Shown here in pieces: positions 57,726 through 64,000 of a DNA stretch of 64,000 bases (the stretch's first letter is position 1; every line of letters begins with the position of its first letter). Under the pieces are notes generated by a model. That model saw only the letters and a list, made by a program, of their open reading frames with translations, searched no databases and was not told the origin of the DNA. Made by a program: the position numbers and the translations under genes. Source of the DNA: Deinococcus puniceus (GTDB lineage: Bacteria; Deinococcota; Deinococci; Deinococcales; Deinococcaceae); contig NZ_CP011387.1 of the NCBI RefSeq assembly GCF_001644565.1, positions 2,636,001 through 2,700,000 on the forward strand. The letters are read 5' to 3'.

Positions 57726-58214
57726 ATGCCTGCCCGTGCCGCCACCCTTGCCGACGCCCCCGCCATTGCCCGGATTTATAACGAAGGCATAGCAGACCGG
57801 ATCGCCACCTTCGAAACCCGTGAACGCACAGCCGACGATCTTCGGGAACGCCTCAGCAGCCCGCAGGCGGCCCAGCATCCGGCGGTGGTGATCGTGGAGG
57901 CGGGCGAGGTGCTGGCGTTCGCGTGGAGCGCCCCCTACAGCGCCCGTGAGGTCTATGCGGGCATCGGAGATCACGGGGTGTATGTGGCGCGGGCAGCACG
58001 CGGTCAGGGGCACGGGGCGGCGGCACTCCGGGCGCTGATGGAAGCGGCCAAAGCTGCGGGCCTGCACAAGCTCACCAGCCGAATCCTGACCGAAAACACC
58101 CCCAGTCGCCGCCTGCACGTCCATTGCGGCTTCCGCGAGGTGGGCATTCATCAGCGCCATGCCCAGCTTGACGGCCTCTGGCGCGACGTGGTGACAGTAG
58201 AAGTGCTGCTGTAG
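57726..58214 (+). CDS. GNAT-family N-acetyltransferase (phosphinothricin acetyltransferase-like)
   Basis: This 162-residue acetyltransferase has 'PAIARIYNEGIADRIATFET', 'GDHGVYVARAARGQGHGAAA' (acetyl-CoA loop) and 'GLHKLTSRILTENTPSRRLH', then 'VHCGFREVGIHQRH', the pattern of the Pat/Bar/MddA group that acetylates amino acids such as methionine sulfoximine or phosphinothricin. Possible earlier starts at 57702 and 57708 exist; 57726 begins with the family's own N-terminus. It follows the SRP RNA terminator. Confidence 0.85.
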   Translation: MPARAATLADAPAIARIYNEGIADRIATFETRERTADDLRERLSSPQAAQHPAVVIVEAGEVLAFAWSAPYSAREVYAGIGDHGVYVARAARGQGHGAAALRALMEAAKAAGLHKLTSRILTENTPSRRLHVHCGFREVGIHQRHAQLDGLWRDVVTVEVLL

Positions 58215-58430
58215 GGCAGCAAAACAGCCTCACCCATGAGGAGGAGGCTGAAAAAGTGTGAGGTTAGGGTGCGCGGTTCCGCCAGAGGCTCACGGCGTCA
58301 TATGGAACAGGGCGCACCGCCGCTATGCTGCTGCTGCCAACGCCCTAGCTTTGTAACGATTTTTGCAGTGTGGCAAAGCGTTTAAGGTCGTCTCAAGTGG
58401 AGATCAAGACTCGGCCAACGGCCTCCCCGC
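58215..58430. other. Intergenic region with a weak hairpin
   Basis: AGCCTC/GAGGCT with a 12-base loop (58227-58250), then TGAAAAAGTG. No gene seen in the remaining 180 bases between the convergent genes. Confidence 0.4.
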
Positions 58431-59198
58431 CTACAACGACGCGCCCGAAATCGTGCGGTGCGTGGGCGTGAGGTAGACCGTCCCCTTGCCCGAAAACACG
58501 TACACGAAGCCTTCTCCGGTTCGCATAGCGTTCCTCATCCCGCGCACCAACGGGCGCAGTTCTACGTTCAGCGAGGCGCTGTACATCAAGGCCAAATCGC
58601 CGTCTACGGTCAGCGTTTGGCGGCCTTCCAGTTCGATCACCTCAATTTCACTGACGGGCACAGGACTTTCTACGGCAAACACGCCCCGGCCCGACAGTTT
58701 GGGCTGGCGCAGTCCGTTGCCCGACAGGATGCCGGAAATGCTGGAATGCGTGTGCGTGCCGAGCTGCATGGTGTCCTGCGCCAGATAAAAAGCGCGGTCA
58801 TCGAGCAGCATGGCGTCGCTGGGATCACCCGACATCTCGGCAATGACGAAATGCTTGCGGCTGGGTTCCGTCCAGACCTTGCCCTGCCCGGTAAAGCGCG
58901 TGGCAAAGGCACTCTCGCCCGACCCAGCGGTGGCCATCGCGCGGCGCAGGAAGCCGCCCTGCTGCTGTTGCTGCACGTTGGCCTCGATTTGTCCCACCGA
59001 ATACTGAAAGGCTCCGGGTTCCAGCAACACGCCCGAACCGTTCAGCTCGGCTTCTACGGTAAAGCGCCCATCCATTTCGCGCGTTTCACCGAGTTCGCCG
59101 TCCGGCGTGCGCGAAAACCGGGTCACGCGCGTCAGGGCATGAACCCGCAACGTGAGGCCCGAACCGACGTGTTCCTGCACCAATTGCATATGTGACAT
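58431..59198 (-). CDS. AIM24 family protein
   Basis: This 255-residue protein matches the AIM24 beta-helix-like family: 'SGVLLEPGAFQYSVGQIEAN', 'QQQQQGGFLRRAMATAGSGE' (Q-rich loop and GG), 'HFVIAEMSGDPSDAMLLDD', 'RGVFAVESPVPVSEIEVIEL' and 'TGEGFVYVFSGKGTVYLTP'. AIM24 was named for a mitochondrial protein; bacterial members are common but their role is not settled. ATG 59198 is the only good start. Confidence 0.85.
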   Translation of the reverse strand: MSHMQLVQEHVGSGLTLRVHALTRVTRFSRTPDGELGETREMDGRFTVEAELNGSGVLLEPGAFQYSVGQIEANVQQQQQGGFLRRAMATAGSGESAFATRFTGQGKVWTEPSRKHFVIAEMSGDPSDAMLLDDRAFYLAQDTMQLGTHTHSSISGILSGNGLRQPKLSGRGVFAVESPVPVSEIEVIELEGRQTLTVDGDLALMYSASLNVELRPLVRGMRNAMRTGEGFVYVFSGKGTVYLTPTHRTISGASL

Positions 59199-59259
59199 GG
59201 AACCTCAGCATGGCACAGTTTCCGCCGCACCCCGCCAGTGCCTGACCCGCGCTGATGCC

Positions 59260-59571
59260 TTACTCGCTCAGGTACTCGTCGGGTTCGATGCCTTCCAGCA
59301 CCACTCCCATCTGCTGCCCGATGGCTTCCCGCATCTCGGCGGCCAGCTCTTTGTCGGGCTTCCATCCCTCAAAGCGGATCTCGGCCTGCCGCGAGTCGAC
59401 CACGTTCAGTTCCAGTTCGGGATAGGCGTCGGCAGCCCAAATTTCCAGCCCTTCTTGCAAAAAGCCCACCAGTTTTTCCGTGTTCCAGTCGCGCGTGCGG
59501 CTCACGCCCTTGCTGACCGCAATTTTAATCGGAGCAGGCGGAACGAAGCGGATCAACACTCTTTTGTTCAT
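59260..59571 (-). CDS. Small conserved hypothetical protein
   Basis: I do not recognise this 103-residue soluble protein. It is predicted alpha/beta: 'RVLIRFVPPAPIKIAVSKGV' (strand), 'NTEKLVGFLQEGLEIWAADA' (helix), 'ELELNVVDSRQAEIRFEGW', 'KELAAEMREAIGQQMGVVLE' and an acidic end (EPDEYLSE). The first half resembles small DinI-like folds, but the similarity is only impressionistic. It is a single gene between AIM24 and a similar-sized unknown. Confidence 0.65.
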   Translation of the reverse strand: MNKRVLIRFVPPAPIKIAVSKGVSRTRDWNTEKLVGFLQEGLEIWAADAYPELELNVVDSRQAEIRFEGWKPDKELAAEMREAIGQQMGVVLEGIEPDEYLSE

Positions 59572-59621
59572 GCGGCCAGTGTAGGGCCACCAGAGGAGCT
59601 GCTGGAGCAGGGCCGTCTGGC

Positions 59622-60002
59622 TCAGTTCGGCTTGGGAATCAGCGCCTCAAAAAAGGCTTCTATGCCTTCTTGCGCTGTATGAACGTTGTCTGCCGAGCGG
59701 TTCACGAACAGGGTGTAAGACGTGTCGGCGTTTTTGCCTAAGCTCAGATACACCGTCTCGGCGGGCAGGCGGGTGCTGCCCTCGAACTGGAGTTGAAGAC
59801 TGCTGAGAAGGCGGCCATCTTGCCAGATCGGCTGCTGGATAACAGTCGCACTGCCCCGCAGTTGTTCAACTTCGGCCTCTATGCCACTGGTCATAGACTG
59901 AAGAAAAGACCGGAGTTCGTCCTGAGTGCCGACTTGATCGACCTGTTGATCCATGCGTGCGTTCACAACATCTTGGAATCGCGCCATAGTCCATTGTTCC
60001 AT
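59622..60002 (-). CDS. Hypothetical protein
   Basis: I do not recognise this 126-residue protein. It has helical stretches 'LRSFLQSMTSGIEAEVEQLR' and 'EGIEAFFEALIPKPN' and a strand-rich middle ('LQLQFEGSTRLPAETVYLSL', 'TSYTLFVNRSADNVHTAQ'). No signal peptide. ATG 60002 was chosen; a GTG at 60008 and a longer open frame upstream exist without ribosome signals. The next gene upstream is 100 bases away. Confidence 0.6.
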   Translation of the reverse strand: MEQWTMARFQDVVNARMDQQVDQVGTQDELRSFLQSMTSGIEAEVEQLRGSATVIQQPIWQDGRLLSSLQLQFEGSTRLPAETVYLSLGKNADTSYTLFVNRSADNVHTAQEGIEAFFEALIPKPN

Positions 60003-60106
60003 ATTCACTCTTGGCGACGCAATGAATACGGCTGGACTGATCAGCAGGCCGTCTTGCTTGCATGCAAACGCCGGAAGTCTTTTAACGCCACCATTCTCCC
60101 AACGCC

Positions 60107-60508
60107 TCACTCTGTTCGGTCTATGTCGGCCCCACTGGTGACAACTGCCTGAAGCAAGGCCAGCGCCAAGGCTTCGACGGGTGTAGCCGCGTCTGCTCCA
60201 TACGTCACGGGGCGTGGCGGGGCTGCACAGGTCACGCGGGCGTGGGCCAGTTGCAGCCGTCGGCCACCGACCTGCCAAGGCCAGCCGCGTTCCTCGCAGG
60301 CTTCCCTCAGCGCCGCTTCAAAAAACAGCAGCCCACTGGAGGTCAGGGGGTGGAAGGTGTCCGTAATCAGGCCCACCGTGATCCAGCCGTCATTGAAAGG
60401 GTAATCGCTGTAGCGCACCTCGACAGCCGGAGCGTCGCGGGAAGAGGACAGCCGAACACGCTCCGGCAGGCACCGGGTCAGCTCCTGCAGCGTTTCCTCC
60501 CATGGCAT
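60107..60508 (-). CDS. Hypothetical protein
   Basis: I do not recognise this 133-residue protein. It starts 'MPWEETLQELTRCLPERVRL', has a middle 'SDYPFNDGWITVGLITDTF' and 'AALREACEERGWPWQVGGRR', and ends 'VEALALALLQAVVTSGADID'. An internal CxxP pair is absent; two Cys occur (RCLPE, EACEER). No homology recognised. ATG 60508 follows GAATAGGGATC, a weak ribosome site. Confidence 0.6.
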   Translation of the reverse strand: MPWEETLQELTRCLPERVRLSSSRDAPAVEVRYSDYPFNDGWITVGLITDTFHPLTSSGLLFFEAALREACEERGWPWQVGGRRLQLAHARVTCAAPPRPVTYGADAATPVEALALALLQAVVTSGADIDRTE

Positions 60509-60559
60509 GATCCCTATTCTCACCTAATTTCGTCAGCAGGCGAGCCGGATAACGAGCAT

Positions 60560-60747
60560 CTTGTTCAGTTCATCCTTTCTTTAGTGGCTGCAACAGGATG
60601 TAAACAGCTGGCTGCGCCGGGTGTATGCCCCTGCAAAGCGTCTATGACCTGATCCGCTCCGGAGAGCTTCGCAGCATCTGCGTAGGCCGCAGGATTCTCA
60701 TTCCGCTGACCGCCATCGAAGACTTTCTGAACGACGGCGCAAAATGA
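60560..60747 (+). pseudogene. Excisionase-type helix-turn-helix remnant, frameshifted
   Basis: The frame from ATG 60625 reads 'MPLQSVYDLIRSGELRSICV' then GRRILIPLTAIEDFLNDGAK, which is the second half of the excisionase/MerR-like HTH family. The first half is seen in another frame just upstream (CKQLAAPGV before a shift at about 60622), so one small indel would restore LAAPGV-PLQSVYDLIRSG. It probably marks an old integrated element. Confidence 0.6.
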
Positions 60748-61167
60748 AGCGGCCCACCGCGTCCCCGGTGAGCACTTCCCACAAACTAGCGCACCTGTTC
60801 CACCTTGCCCAGCAAGACGCCCAGCGCCCCGGCAACGCGGGCGGCGGAATGAAGCTCATGGAAGCCCTGCTGACGCTGTTGGAGATGGAAGCGGCACGGT
60901 GGGGACGGGGCGAGCGGGGACGCCCTGACCTTTCTGGAGGCCATCGGCTACCGCCCAGAACATGCCCACGAAGAGTTGGCCCATCATGCGGGGGTATCGC
61001 TGAACTTGTGGACGCCCAGCCCTTCACCGCCCACCCCTGAGCCGTCCGACCCGCTCCGGGCAGTACGCGGGGTACTCCAGCGGTGCGCTCCCTTGAGTCC
61101 TGAAGACGTGGCCCACGTGCATCGGAGGCCCGCTGCAAGGGTGTGGCTGATCGAAACGCCCCCATGA
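60744..61167 (+). pseudogene. Decayed mobile-element gene, two frames
   Basis: One frame (60744 onward) reads 'STSHKLAHLFHLAQQDAQRP' and GGGMKLMEALLTLLEMEAARWG; from about 60916 coding shifts to another frame with 'GDALTFLEAIGYRPEHAHEE', LAHHAGVSLNLWTP, and 'LSPEDVAHVHRRPAARVWLI'. Together they look like one gene of about 135 codons broken by a frameshift. I do not recognise the family. Its ATG overlaps the HTH remnant stop (ATGA), so the two were an operon. Confidence 0.5.
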
Positions 61168-61260
61168 CTCATCCACACTGAGTGCGAAGGCGGCCCCATG
61201 ATAAATCCACACGGGCAAGCGTTACCGAGCGTCACTCAAGCCGGGGCGCTGGGCATATGA

Positions 61261-61296
61261 AAAGGGTGCGCCTCCACAACAGCAGAAGCGCACCCT
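61261..61296 (-). terminator. Terminator of the secreted peptide genes
   Basis: On the minus strand GGGTGCGC pairs with GCGCACCC across a 16-base loop and is followed by CTTTTC, 22 bases after the stop of peptide gene A. Confidence 0.85.
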
Positions 61297-61317
61297 CAAT
61301 TGAGTAGGTTAAAAGCT

Positions 61318-61464
61318 CAGCTTGCCCAAGTGCCCCGGCTACCGTCTTGGGTCGGTGCTTTGTCGGGCGCAGTATTGGCCGTCAGGTTGGCGCTCATGCT
61401 TCCACCAGCGATGGTGAGAGCAGCAGTCAGGAGGAACAGCACAGCTTTGATCTTCGGTTTCATA
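61318..61464 (-). CDS. Secreted small peptide precursor A (one PTQDGSRG unit)
   Basis: A 48-codon gene encodes a hydrophobic signal sequence (MKPKIKAVLFLLTAALTIAG), a spacer GSMSANLTANTAP, and a C-terminal unit DKAPTQDGSRGTWAS. GAGGAG lies 9-12 bases before the ATG. It is almost identical to peptide gene B (286 bases upstream in transcription order) through the signal and first spacer, and the DNA duplication extends upstream of both ATGs. A processed peptide around KAPTQDGSRGTWAS is inferred from the repeat. I know no named family for it. Confidence 0.8.
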
Positions 61465-61549
61465 ATGAACTCCTCTGAAGCAAGAGATTTAGGCAATACA
61501 ACAGATAATCAGATCCGCTCTCTGGAAACAGATTTGATCGATTAAAAGC

Positions 61550-61741
61550 TCAGCCTGCCCAAGCGCCGCGACTACCGTCTTGGGTCGGTGCTTTGTCGGG
61601 CGCAGTCGAGCTAATCCAACTGCCCCTGCTGCCGTCTTGGGTCGGTGCTTTCTCAGCCGTCAGGTTGGCGCTCATGCTTCCACCAGCGATGGTGAGAGCA
61701 GCAGTCAGGGGGAACAGCACAGCTTTGATCTTCGGTTTCAT
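61550..61741 (-). CDS. Secreted small peptide precursor B (two PTQDGSRG units)
   Basis: A 63-codon gene has the same signal (one Leu to Pro change) and spacer as gene A, then two copies of the unit: EKAPTQDGSRGSWISSTAP and DKAPTQDGSRGAWAG. Repeated units after a signal peptide look like a multi-copy peptide precursor, where each unit could be released. GAGGAG precedes the ATG as in gene A. The units share KAPTQDGSRG-x-W exactly while linker residues vary, which suggests selection on the unit. No maturase, transporter or receptor gene is recognisable nearby; IS elements start 0.8 kb upstream. Confidence 0.82.
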   Translation of the reverse strand: MKPKIKAVLFPLTAALTIAGGSMSANLTAEKAPTQDGSRGSWISSTAPDKAPTQDGSRGAWAG

Positions 61742-62160
61742 AATGAACTCCTCTGAAGCAAGAGATTTAGGCAATACAACAGACAATCAGATCCGCTCTT
61801 TGAGAGCGGTCTTGAATCTGCTGTGAGTGACCTGTGTAGAGGTTCTCACAGCAATCTCAGATGTGCAAGCAGATATGACGTATCTGCAGATTGCTCCTCA
61901 AGTTTCCTCAAAGTGTGCCGCAATGACATAGATTGCAACGGTTACGAATTGCTTATGGCTTTGACGCCTGCCCTCTGTTAGGAACATTCACCATGCCCCC
62001 AGTCCGGCTAAATTTTTAAGAATACCGACAACCTCTCAGGATGTGGCAAAACATCACGACCTCCAGCGGGCAATCTTGTAACACTCTGTTACAACTTCCG
62101 GCAACGGATCGGCAAACGAAACGCCCGCCCCAACTGGAAGCGGGCTGGGCGGTTGACGTT
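61742..62160. promoter_or_regulatory. Palindrome cluster upstream of the peptide genes
   Basis: In about 300 bases there are four perfect inverted repeats: CCGCTC-TTTGA-GAGCGG (61793-61809), TGCTGTGAG/CTCACAGCA (61819-61853), GCAGATA-TGACG-TATCTGC (61869-61887, nested in GCAATCT/AGATTGC), and TTGTAAC-ACTCT-GTTACAA (62076-62094). The last two share a 7-5-7 layout. They may be operators or RNA hairpins in a long leader of the peptide message. A GC-rich hairpin at 62122-62151 may end transcription from the remnant upstream. Confidence 0.5.
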
Positions 62161-62177
62161 TGGTTTAGTTCATGGGC

Positions 62178-62530
62178 TTAGGCGCATTCTTTTAGGCCGG
62201 CGCGGTAGCCTGCCTCAGTCGCCTCTAGGCGGGCAAGCTGGGCGAGTAGTGGAGCGGCGAACGTCTCTTCGATGCTTAGCAGGGCGCTGAGCATGCGTCA
62301 GGGGGGCGGCCTGAGTCTGCCGGGTGAGTGTGTGCGCCTCAAGCTGTGCGGCCTCCTCTTCTTCGTCGGACACTTCGGCCATGTGCCGGAACTGCTCGCC
62401 CAGATCAGGGCGGGGGAACGTCTCACCCCACACGCTCACCCACGCGGCCACCGCTTCCCGTACCCGAGCTGTCCATACACCGCGTCGTACAGTGGAATGA
62501 ACCCAAAGTACCGGGCCAGCAGGCAAGTCA
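62178..62530 (-). pseudogene. Remnants of small mobile-element genes cut by IS3 orfB
   Basis: A 38-codon frame 'MLSALLSIEETFAAPLLAQL' ending in AGLKECA (62178-62294) overlaps a longer frame with 'EAVAAWVSVWGETFPRPDLG', EQFRHMAEVSDEEEEAAQLEAHT (in part), and a third frame reads 'LLARYFGFIPLYDAVYGQLG'. The breaks suggest a gene of about 110 codons with a frameshift near 62455. Its 5' part is missing where the IS3-family gene begins. Family unknown. Confidence 0.5.
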
Positions 62531-62533
62531 CTT

Positions 62534-63547
62534 CTAGGCGGAATGATACCGGGTAGCGAACTCGGTCGGTGGGACATAGCCCAAACTGGAATGCAGACGT
62601 TCCTCGTTATACAGCTGCCCGATGAAATGGTTGATGTGGCGCTGTGCGTCGTCGAAGTCAAGATAGTCCTGGAGATCAACTTCCTCCGTTTTCAGGGTCT
62701 TGTAAAAGCTTTCCATCCGGGCGTTGTCGTAGGGAGTGCCCTTTCTGGACATACTGGGAATCAACCCGGCCTCCCGAAGCCGATCCACGTAGACGCGACT
62801 GGCGTATTGAGACCCCTGGTCAGAATGGTGCAGTAAGCCTGGAGCTGGGCGACGCGCTCGCAGCGCGTTGCCCAGCGCTGTCAACGCCAGCGCTGCGTCT
62901 ATGCATCTGGACATGGCCCAGCCCACGATTTCTCGGGTGAAACTGTCCAAGACGCAGGCGAGGTAGACAAAACCACTCTTGACCCGGACGTAGGTGAGAT
63001 CGACTTGCCAGACTTGGTTGGGTTGAGTCGGCACCACCGTGGGCAACAGATTCGGAAAACGACGTTCGCTGTGCGTTGAGTCCGTCGTGGCCTGAAATCG
63101 CCGTTTGGGACGGCATAACAACCCCCCAGCTCTCATCACCCGGAGCACGCGTTTGTGATTGGTTGGGTGTCCCCGACGGGCCAGTTCATGGGTGACGCGA
63201 CGGTACCCGTAGCCACTCCACTTCAGCGCGATGGCCTCAATCTCTTTGGCCAGCCCAAGATCCGGGTCTACCGGTGTCCGAGTCTGCTGACCCAGATACC
63301 ACGACCGGCTGACCGCATGCAGCTCACACAAGCGACGTACCGACACCGTGGGATGCGCGCTGCGCGCATCCATAATCATTTGGTGCCGTGTTTCGAGCGG
63401 TACGTCGCCAACGATTTTTTTGTGTGTTGGGCCAGATCCGTCACACTCTGGATGGTCAGGTCTCTCCCAGGTCAATAAGCCAGTGATTTTTTCCAGCCTT
63501 CCAAGGCCGCATTTTAGATCTGGCCGACCTGGGCTCTTTCTCTGCAA
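62534..63547 (-). mobile_element. IS3-family transposase OrfB (integrase core)
   Basis: This 337-codon frame encodes the catalytic part of an IS3-group transposase. The HTH region 'ARSAHPTVSVRRLCELHAVS' opens the conserved part, and the rve core has D in 'QVWQVDLTYVRVKSGFVYLA', D in 'HHSDQGSQYASRVYVDRLRE' and E in 'YDNARMESFYKTLKTEEVDL'. An A7 run near codon 44, where IS3 elements shift frame from orfA to orfB, is present, but no full orfA is found upstream, so the 5' part may have been replaced. The true orfB start is uncertain. Element ends were not identified with confidence. Confidence 0.88.
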
Positions 63548-63643
63548 CGCTGAACCCTATCTGAGGCCGAAGAGCCTGCACCACAAGAACAGTGCCGAGA
63601 AAGACTGTGCCTGACACGCTTGGCCCACCTCAGGAGGTACAGC
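63525..63643 (+). ncRNA. Candidate bridge RNA of the IS110 element
   Basis: Upstream of the transposase start lies a stem GGCTCTT/AAGAGCC (63532-63538 and 63570-63576) with a 31-base internal loop, then a smaller stem ACAGT/ACTGT (63589-63593 and 63604-63608) with loop GCCGAGAAAG. Two successive looped stems between the left end and the CDS match the general plan of IS110 bridge RNAs. The loops were not matched to donor or target sequence. Confidence 0.35.
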
Positions 63644-64000
63644 ATGTTGGTGCTTGGCATTGATGTTGGAAAACGAGAATTATTTGTTCAGCTGCAGGAC
63701 GCCACAGGACGTTCGCTCGGTCAGCGCGGCCCTGTGGCCAACACACCCGCGGGCCTTCAACAGGTGAGCGACTGGGTTCGCAAGTGGACTGAACTTGCAG
63801 AGCTTCACGTGGTGATGGAGGCCACCAATGTCTACTGGGAACGTTGTGCACACTATTTTCAATCTTTATGCTGTGTCGTCAGTGTGGTGAATCCCGCGCA
63901 GATCAAGTATTTTGCCCGTTCCGTCCTGCGCCGGGGGAAAACCGACGCAATGGATGCGGAGCTGATCGCGCGGTATGGCGTGGTGATGCACCCAGGCCGC
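63644..64000 (+). CDS. IS110-family transposase, N-terminal part (runs off window)
   Basis: The visible 119 codons encode the DEDD (RuvC-like) domain of an IS110-family recombinase. Conserved acidic residues are D6 in 'MLVLGIDVGKRELFVQLQDA', E in 'LHVVMEATNVYWERC', and the DD pair in 'RRGKTDAMDAELIARYG'. AGGAGG lies 6 bases before the ATG. The C-terminal transposase_20 domain lies outside the window. These recombinases act with a bridge RNA encoded in the flanking non-coding sequence. Confidence 0.9.
   Translation, partial: MLVLGIDVGKRELFVQLQDATGRSLGQRGPVANTPAGLQQVSDWVRKWTELAELHVVMEATNVYWERCAHYFQSLCCVVSVVNPAQIKYFARSVLRRGKTDAMDAELIARYGVVMHPGR

Noticed and set aside
62500..63620. IS3 terminal inverted repeats
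   Set aside because: No pair of matching TGA..TCA type ends could be placed with confidence without the full element.

Overview
This 64 kb window is high-GC bacterial chromosome that most resembles a Deinococcus species. The assignment is inferred from gene content: a UvdE/UvsE-type UV damage endonuclease, a Deinococcus-type amylosucrase, AIM24, DUF2252 and DUF4388 proteins, and many start codons sitting 6-8 nt after a TANNNT -10 box, the leaderless layout common in Deinococcus. No marker fixes the species.

Layout. 1-8.3 kb: end of proS, a type II NADH dehydrogenase, a DUF4388 protein, an unknown protein, and a T-box leader controlling a Nudix hydrolase-valS pair. 8.3-15.1 kb: a lipoprotein, a pseudokinase/PASTA-cysteine desulfurase-HD operon, azlCD, a low-GC island with one unknown gene, and a TipA-type MerR regulator with a 19-bp-spacer promoter. 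15.2-25.1 kb: an orphan amino-acid permease, an SMR efflux pair, an orphan solute-binding protein, zapE, an S4-domain (YlmH-like) protein, a GAF-GGDEF diguanylate cyclase, a VOC/VanZ pair and DUF2256-uvsE. 25.2-35.4 kb: DAHP synthase behind an aromatic-rich leader peptide and attenuator, a secreted repeat protein, a 1504-residue DUF11 surface protein and amylosucrase. 35.6-47.6 kb: a penicillin-acylase-family enzyme, a PadR cassette, accDA, a guanidine-III riboswitch with a Gdx/SugE exporter, and a complete branched-chain amino acid ABC system (livJ-H-M-G-F). 48-57 kb: thioesterase, phosphatase, HD, DinB and GNAT genes, a second PadR cassette, a gene under two palindromic operators, an HtrA-like protease, a DUF2252 protein and rpsO. 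57.3-57.6 kb: tRNA-Leu(GAG) and SRP RNA. 57.7-60.5 kb: GNAT, AIM24 and small unknown genes. 60.5-64 kb: a decayed mobile region with frameshifted fragments, two duplicated genes for secreted small peptides carrying an internal repeat, an IS3-family orfB and the start of an IS110-family transposase.

Valine, branched-chain and aromatic amino acid supply is a recurring theme: a T-box on valS, azlCD, liv, an attenuator on DAHP synthase, and an orphan amino-acid permease. Three families of non-coding repeats fill the gaps. One is a MITE-like element of about 125-155 bp with 3-bp target duplications at two of its three copies; one copy sits inside a copy of another family.

The best candidates for something undescribed are the tandem secreted-peptide genes (61.3-61.7 kb) with the palindrome cluster upstream, the FFYWF leader peptide/attenuator (26.4-26.5 kb), the covarying MITE-like family, and the dual-operator gene at 53.3 kb. 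No CRISPR array and no recognisable defence system was seen.
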